Assembly: GCA_018883725.1 (NCBI GenBank)
Contig: JAHLFN010000068.1
Coordinates: forward strand, 41,255 to 105,254
DNA length: 64,000 nucleotides
Direction: 5' to 3'
Source of the DNA: Candidatus Fusobacterium pullicola
GTDB lineage: Bacteria; Fusobacteriota; Fusobacteriia; Fusobacteriales; Fusobacteriaceae
Program-made: the position numbers and the translations under genes
Notes under the pieces: generated by a model
Database searches by the model: none
The model's input: only the letters and a program-made list of their open reading frames with translations
What the model was told of the DNA's origin: nothing
In this document: piece after piece, positions 61,724-64,000 of the stretch
Layout: each line of letters opens with the position of its first letter
Position numbering within the stretch: the first letter of the stretch is position 1

Positions 61724-62246
61724 AGGAAGAAAAATTTTAGTTCTTTCTCATTGTATCTTGAATCAAAACTCTGTTGTTTTACCTTATGGAAGAAAAATGT
61801 TGGATTTTCAAAAATTAATAAATTATTGTTTGGAAAATAATATAGGTTTAATTCAACTTCCATGTCCAGAGTTTAAACAGTTAGGTTTAAAAAGATGGGG
61901 ACATTTAAAAACACAATTAGATTACACTGGTTATAGAAATTTATGTAAAAAATTATTAATTCCTATAGTAGAAGAAGTAGAAGATTATTTAGCAAATGAT
62001 TATAAAGTTTTAGGAGTTTGTGGAATAAAAGGAAGTCCTACATGTGGAGTTACACTAACTTGTGTAGGAGATTGGCAAGGAGAAGTAAGTACATATAAAA
62101 ATATAGAAGATGCAACAGCTAAGGTCAAGATGGTAGAAGAAAAGGGAATATTAATGGAAATTTTCCAAGAATTAGTAAAAGATAGAGGAATAAATATAAA
62201 TTTCTTTGATTTTGATAACTGGAGGGAAAATATTGATAGAGATTAA
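61716..62246 (+). CDS. TudS-related putative desulfidase, CD3072-like
   Basis: A 176-residue protein with three family cysteine positions: C13 in LVLSHCILNQNSV, C50 in IQLPCPEFKQLGLKR and C110 in KGSPTCGVTL (C102 and C116 also present). TudS-type proteins (DUF523 relatives) bind a [4Fe-4S] cluster with three Cys and remove sulphur from thiouracil. This family, named from C. difficile CD3072, is linked with an ECF transporter, and here the linkage is complete in one operon. Predicted role: desulfuration of the imported substrate. It overlaps the S component by 8 bases and the following ATPase by 14. Confidence 0.85.
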   Translation: MNRGRKILVLSHCILNQNSVVLPYGRKMLDFQKLINYCLENNIGLIQLPCPEFKQLGLKRWGHLKTQLDYTGYRNLCKKLLIPIVEEVEDYLANDYKVLGVCGIKGSPTCGVTLTCVGDWQGEVSTYKNIEDATAKVKMVEEKGILMEIFQELVKDRGININFFDFDNWRENIDRD

Positions 62247-63051
62247 AAATATTGATTTTTCATATTATGAGAGAGAAGTATTTAAGAATTTTTCTTTAAA
62301 GTTAGAAAAGGGAAAATTTTATATTCTAATAGGAAAAAATGGTACAGGTAAATCTACATTAGTAAAACTTCTACTTGGTATAGAGAAGATTCAAAAAGGT
62401 GAGATACTGCTAGATGGGAAAAGTTTACTAGATAATCTCTATGAGGTAAGAAAAGAGATAGGAATGGTTTTTCAAAATCCTGATGAACAAATAGTTTCTG
62501 AAAGAATAGATGAGGAATTAGCTTTTGCAATGGAGAATTATGGTTATTCTTCTGAAGAGATGAGAAAAAGAATAGATGAAGTTTTAAAAGCTATAAACCT
62601 TCTTGAAAAAAGAAAATTTAGAATATCTCAGCTCTCAGGAGGAGAGAAGCAAAGATTATGTATAGGTTCAGCTTTAGTATTGAAGCCAAAGGTTTTAATT
62701 TTAGATGAAGGTACAGCTATGCTAGATGAAAGAAATAGGGATAGGATAATGCTATTGTTAGAAAGCTTAAAAAATAGTGGAACAACAATAATTTTAATAA
62801 GTCATCATTTAAATGAATTAAAATATGTAGATGAAGTGATTTATTTGAAAGAGAAGGGTATTTGGCAAGGAGAAAGAGATATTTTTTTAAAGGAAATTAT
62901 TGAAGGAAATTTAGGAGAAACATTAGAACTTCCACCAAATTTTTATATAGCCAGAGAGATATTTAGAAAAAAGGGAGTAGATATAACGGCTGATCTTTTT
63001 AATAATGAGGAGGTGGCTGAGTATTTATGGAAATTAAGCTTGAAAAAATAA
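62233..63051 (+). CDS. ecfA1: ECF transporter ATPase subunit (EcfA)
   Basis: A 272-residue ABC ATPase with Walker A IGKNGTGKST, Q-loop VFQNPDEQIVSERIDEELAF, signature LSGGEKQRL, Walker B VLILDEGTAMLDE and the H-loop His in LISHHLNEL. It powers substrate movement by the S component. TTG 62233 is taken as start because GGAGGG (62221-62226) lies 6 bases before it, overlapping the TudS-like gene; the longer in-frame TTG 62206 is less likely. It has a C-terminal extension of about 60 residues. It overlaps the next ATPase by 25 bases. Confidence 0.93.
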   Translation: MIEIKNIDFSYYEREVFKNFSLKLEKGKFYILIGKNGTGKSTLVKLLLGIEKIQKGEILLDGKSLLDNLYEVRKEIGMVFQNPDEQIVSERIDEELAFAMENYGYSSEEMRKRIDEVLKAINLLEKRKFRISQLSGGEKQRLCIGSALVLKPKVLILDEGTAMLDERNRDRIMLLLESLKNSGTTIILISHHLNELKYVDEVIYLKEKGIWQGERDIFLKEIIEGNLGETLELPPNFYIAREIFRKKGVDITADLFNNEEVAEYLWKLSLKK

Positions 63052-63812
63052 TTTCTGGATATAGCAGTGAGTATCTAAAAGATATAGATATATCTTTTTC
63101 AAGTAATGATTGGATTTTCTTCATTGGAGAGACAGGAAGCGGAAAATCTACTCTTCTTCAAACTATAGCTTATTTAACAAAAATATTTCAAGGAAAATAT
63201 TATTTTAACGGAAAAGAGTTAGGAAATAAAGAAAGTTTAAAAGAATTTAGAGATAAAATCGGAGTGATGTTTCAATATACAGAGAAACAATTTTTTTGTA
63301 ATAGTGTAAAGGAAGAAATAACTTATACATTAAGAAGAAAAAAAGTTTCGGGTATTGAAATAGAAAAGAGATTAGAAGAGATAATAGAACTTTTAAATTT
63401 TCCAAAAGAAATTTTAAAAAACTCACCTTTCGAAATAAGTGGTGGTCAGAAAAGATTTACAGCTTTAGCTTCAATATTAATAAACGAACCAAAGATATTA
63501 ATATTAGATGAACCTACTGCTGGGCTAGATATAGAAAATAAAAGAGTTTTTTATAATGTTTTAGAGAAGTTAAATAGTTCAGGTATAATGATAATTCAAA
63601 GTTCACATACATTAGAAGATGTATTAAAATATGGAAAAAGAGTGATAAAACTTGAAAATGGAAGGATTGTAAAGAATGGAAATCCAAAAGATATTTTATT
63701 GGAAGAAAAAAGTGAAAGTATAGATATTTTTAGAAGATTATCACAAAAAGGTATTGATTTATCAAAAATATATTCTATCGAGCAACTATGCGAGGTGATG
63801 TTAGGTGAATGA
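63027..63812 (+). CDS. ecfA2: ECF transporter second ATPase subunit (EcfA')
   Basis: A 261-residue ABC ATPase: Walker A IGETGSGKST, Q-loop MFQYTEKQFFCNSVKEEITY, signature ISGGQKRFTALA, Walker B ILILDEPTAGLDIE and the H-loop His in IQSSHTLEDVL. Together with the preceding ATPase it forms the heterodimeric engine of the ECF transporter. The start ATG lies inside the previous gene (25-base overlap), with GAGGAGG 13 bases upstream. Its stop overlaps the EcfT start by 8 bases. Confidence 0.93.
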   Translation: MEIKLEKIISGYSSEYLKDIDISFSSNDWIFFIGETGSGKSTLLQTIAYLTKIFQGKYYFNGKELGNKESLKEFRDKIGVMFQYTEKQFFCNSVKEEITYTLRRKKVSGIEIEKRLEEIIELLNFPKEILKNSPFEISGGQKRFTALASILINEPKILILDEPTAGLDIENKRVFYNVLEKLNSSGIMIIQSSHTLEDVLKYGKRVIKLENGRIVKNGNPKDILLEEKSESIDIFRRLSQKGIDLSKIYSIEQLCEVMLGE

Positions 63813-64000
63813 ATATGATCCTAGAACACTTTTTTTTACAACAATTATGTATATAATTTTATTAGCTATAACAAAAACATATTTAGGAGTTTTATTTATA
63901 CTTCCATTTTTACTAGGTCATATATTAATTTTCTCAATTAAGTTAGAAAATTTAAGAAAAGTTTTAAAATATTCAATAACATTATTTTTATCAATTGTAT
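63805..64000 (+). CDS. ecfT: ECF transporter transmembrane subunit EcfT, 5' part (runs off the right end)
   Basis: The frame opens at GTG 63805, inside the last bases of the previous gene, and is still open at base 64000 (65 residues). It begins VNEYDPRTLFFTTIMYIILL and continues hydrophobic (TYLGVLFILPFLLGHILIF), the usual EcfT start. EcfT couples the ATPases to the S component. The rest, including the coupling helices, is outside the window. Confidence 0.85.
   Translation, partial: MNEYDPRTLFFTTIMYIILLAITKTYLGVLFILPFLLGHILIFSIKLENLRKVLKYSITLFLSIV

Noticed and set aside
1..64000. CRISPR arrays, insertion sequences, prophage or toxin-antitoxin islands
   Set aside because: No regularly spaced repeats, transposase or phage genes were seen; the window is ordinary chromosomal gene content.

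Overview
The window is AT-rich, gene-dense bacterial DNA with the gene content, codon habits (AGA for Arg, ATA for Ile) and strong AGGAGG ribosome sites of the phylum Fusobacteriota, most likely a Fusobacterium species. Supporting this are a NifJ-type pyruvate:ferredoxin oxidoreductase, a two-membrane cell plan (periplasmic and lipoprotein signals, the surface repeat protein at 44.8-45.4 kb), WhiA and YbaB-type housekeeping genes, and MalX/MalY. I see no phage, insertion sequence, CRISPR array, rRNA or replication origin. The only RNA genes are a tRNA-Gln/tRNA-Pro pair on the minus strand near 42.5 kb.

Layout. 1-4.4 kb: the 3' part of nifJ, a CNNM/TlyC membrane protein and ssb. 4.5-13.9 kb: a tightly packed plus-strand operon, polA-whiA-ribF-scpA-murJ-adenine methyltransferase-corA, closed by a bidirectional terminator. 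14-17.4 kb: minus-strand choloylglycine-hydrolase-family enzyme, ybaB and sppA. 17.5-24.6 kb: an EamA permease, then a lysine riboswitch heading spmA-spmB-DD-carboxypeptidase-LD-carboxypeptidase, then a ClC channel. 24.7-30.6 kb: a stand-alone MetH-type homocysteine methyltransferase domain, a PRD regulator broken by an in-frame stop, malX-malY and a MORN-repeat protein. 30.8-39.6 kb: pyridoxal kinase-ZIP transporter, a Cys-rich DUF6485 protein, the rapZ-uvrC-lipoprotein-SpoIIE phosphatase-DUF1385 operon and an Rrf2 regulator. 39.6-47.9 kb: sfsA, coaX, an M29 aminopeptidase, the tRNAs, a HAD phosphatase, an FtsW/RodA protein, a surface repeat protein and aroC-aroE-aroQ. 48-60.9 kb: a purine riboswitch, a small leader ORF and a terminator, then fhs-purL-purE-purC-purF-purM-purN-purH-purD. 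61-64 kb: a small ORF, then an ECF transporter operon containing a TudS-related putative desulfidase, running off the right end.

How the genes work together. The right third is a nearly complete IMP pathway: fhs makes the 10-formyl-THF used by PurN and PurH, and a C74-type purine riboswitch gives end-product control. Between that riboswitch and fhs lies a 38-codon ORF whose stop codon sits inside a strong terminator hairpin, suggesting a second layer of translation-coupled attenuation.

The most interesting regulatory link is the lysine riboswitch with its own terminator in front of spmA/spmB. Those genes are named for sporulation in Bacillus, but no sporulation genes are seen here. The RNA suggests a role in lysine or related diamino-acid transport, and the downstream genes tie it to murein peptide trimming. 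The ECF-TudS cluster suggests uptake and desulfuration of a thiolated small molecule of unknown identity.
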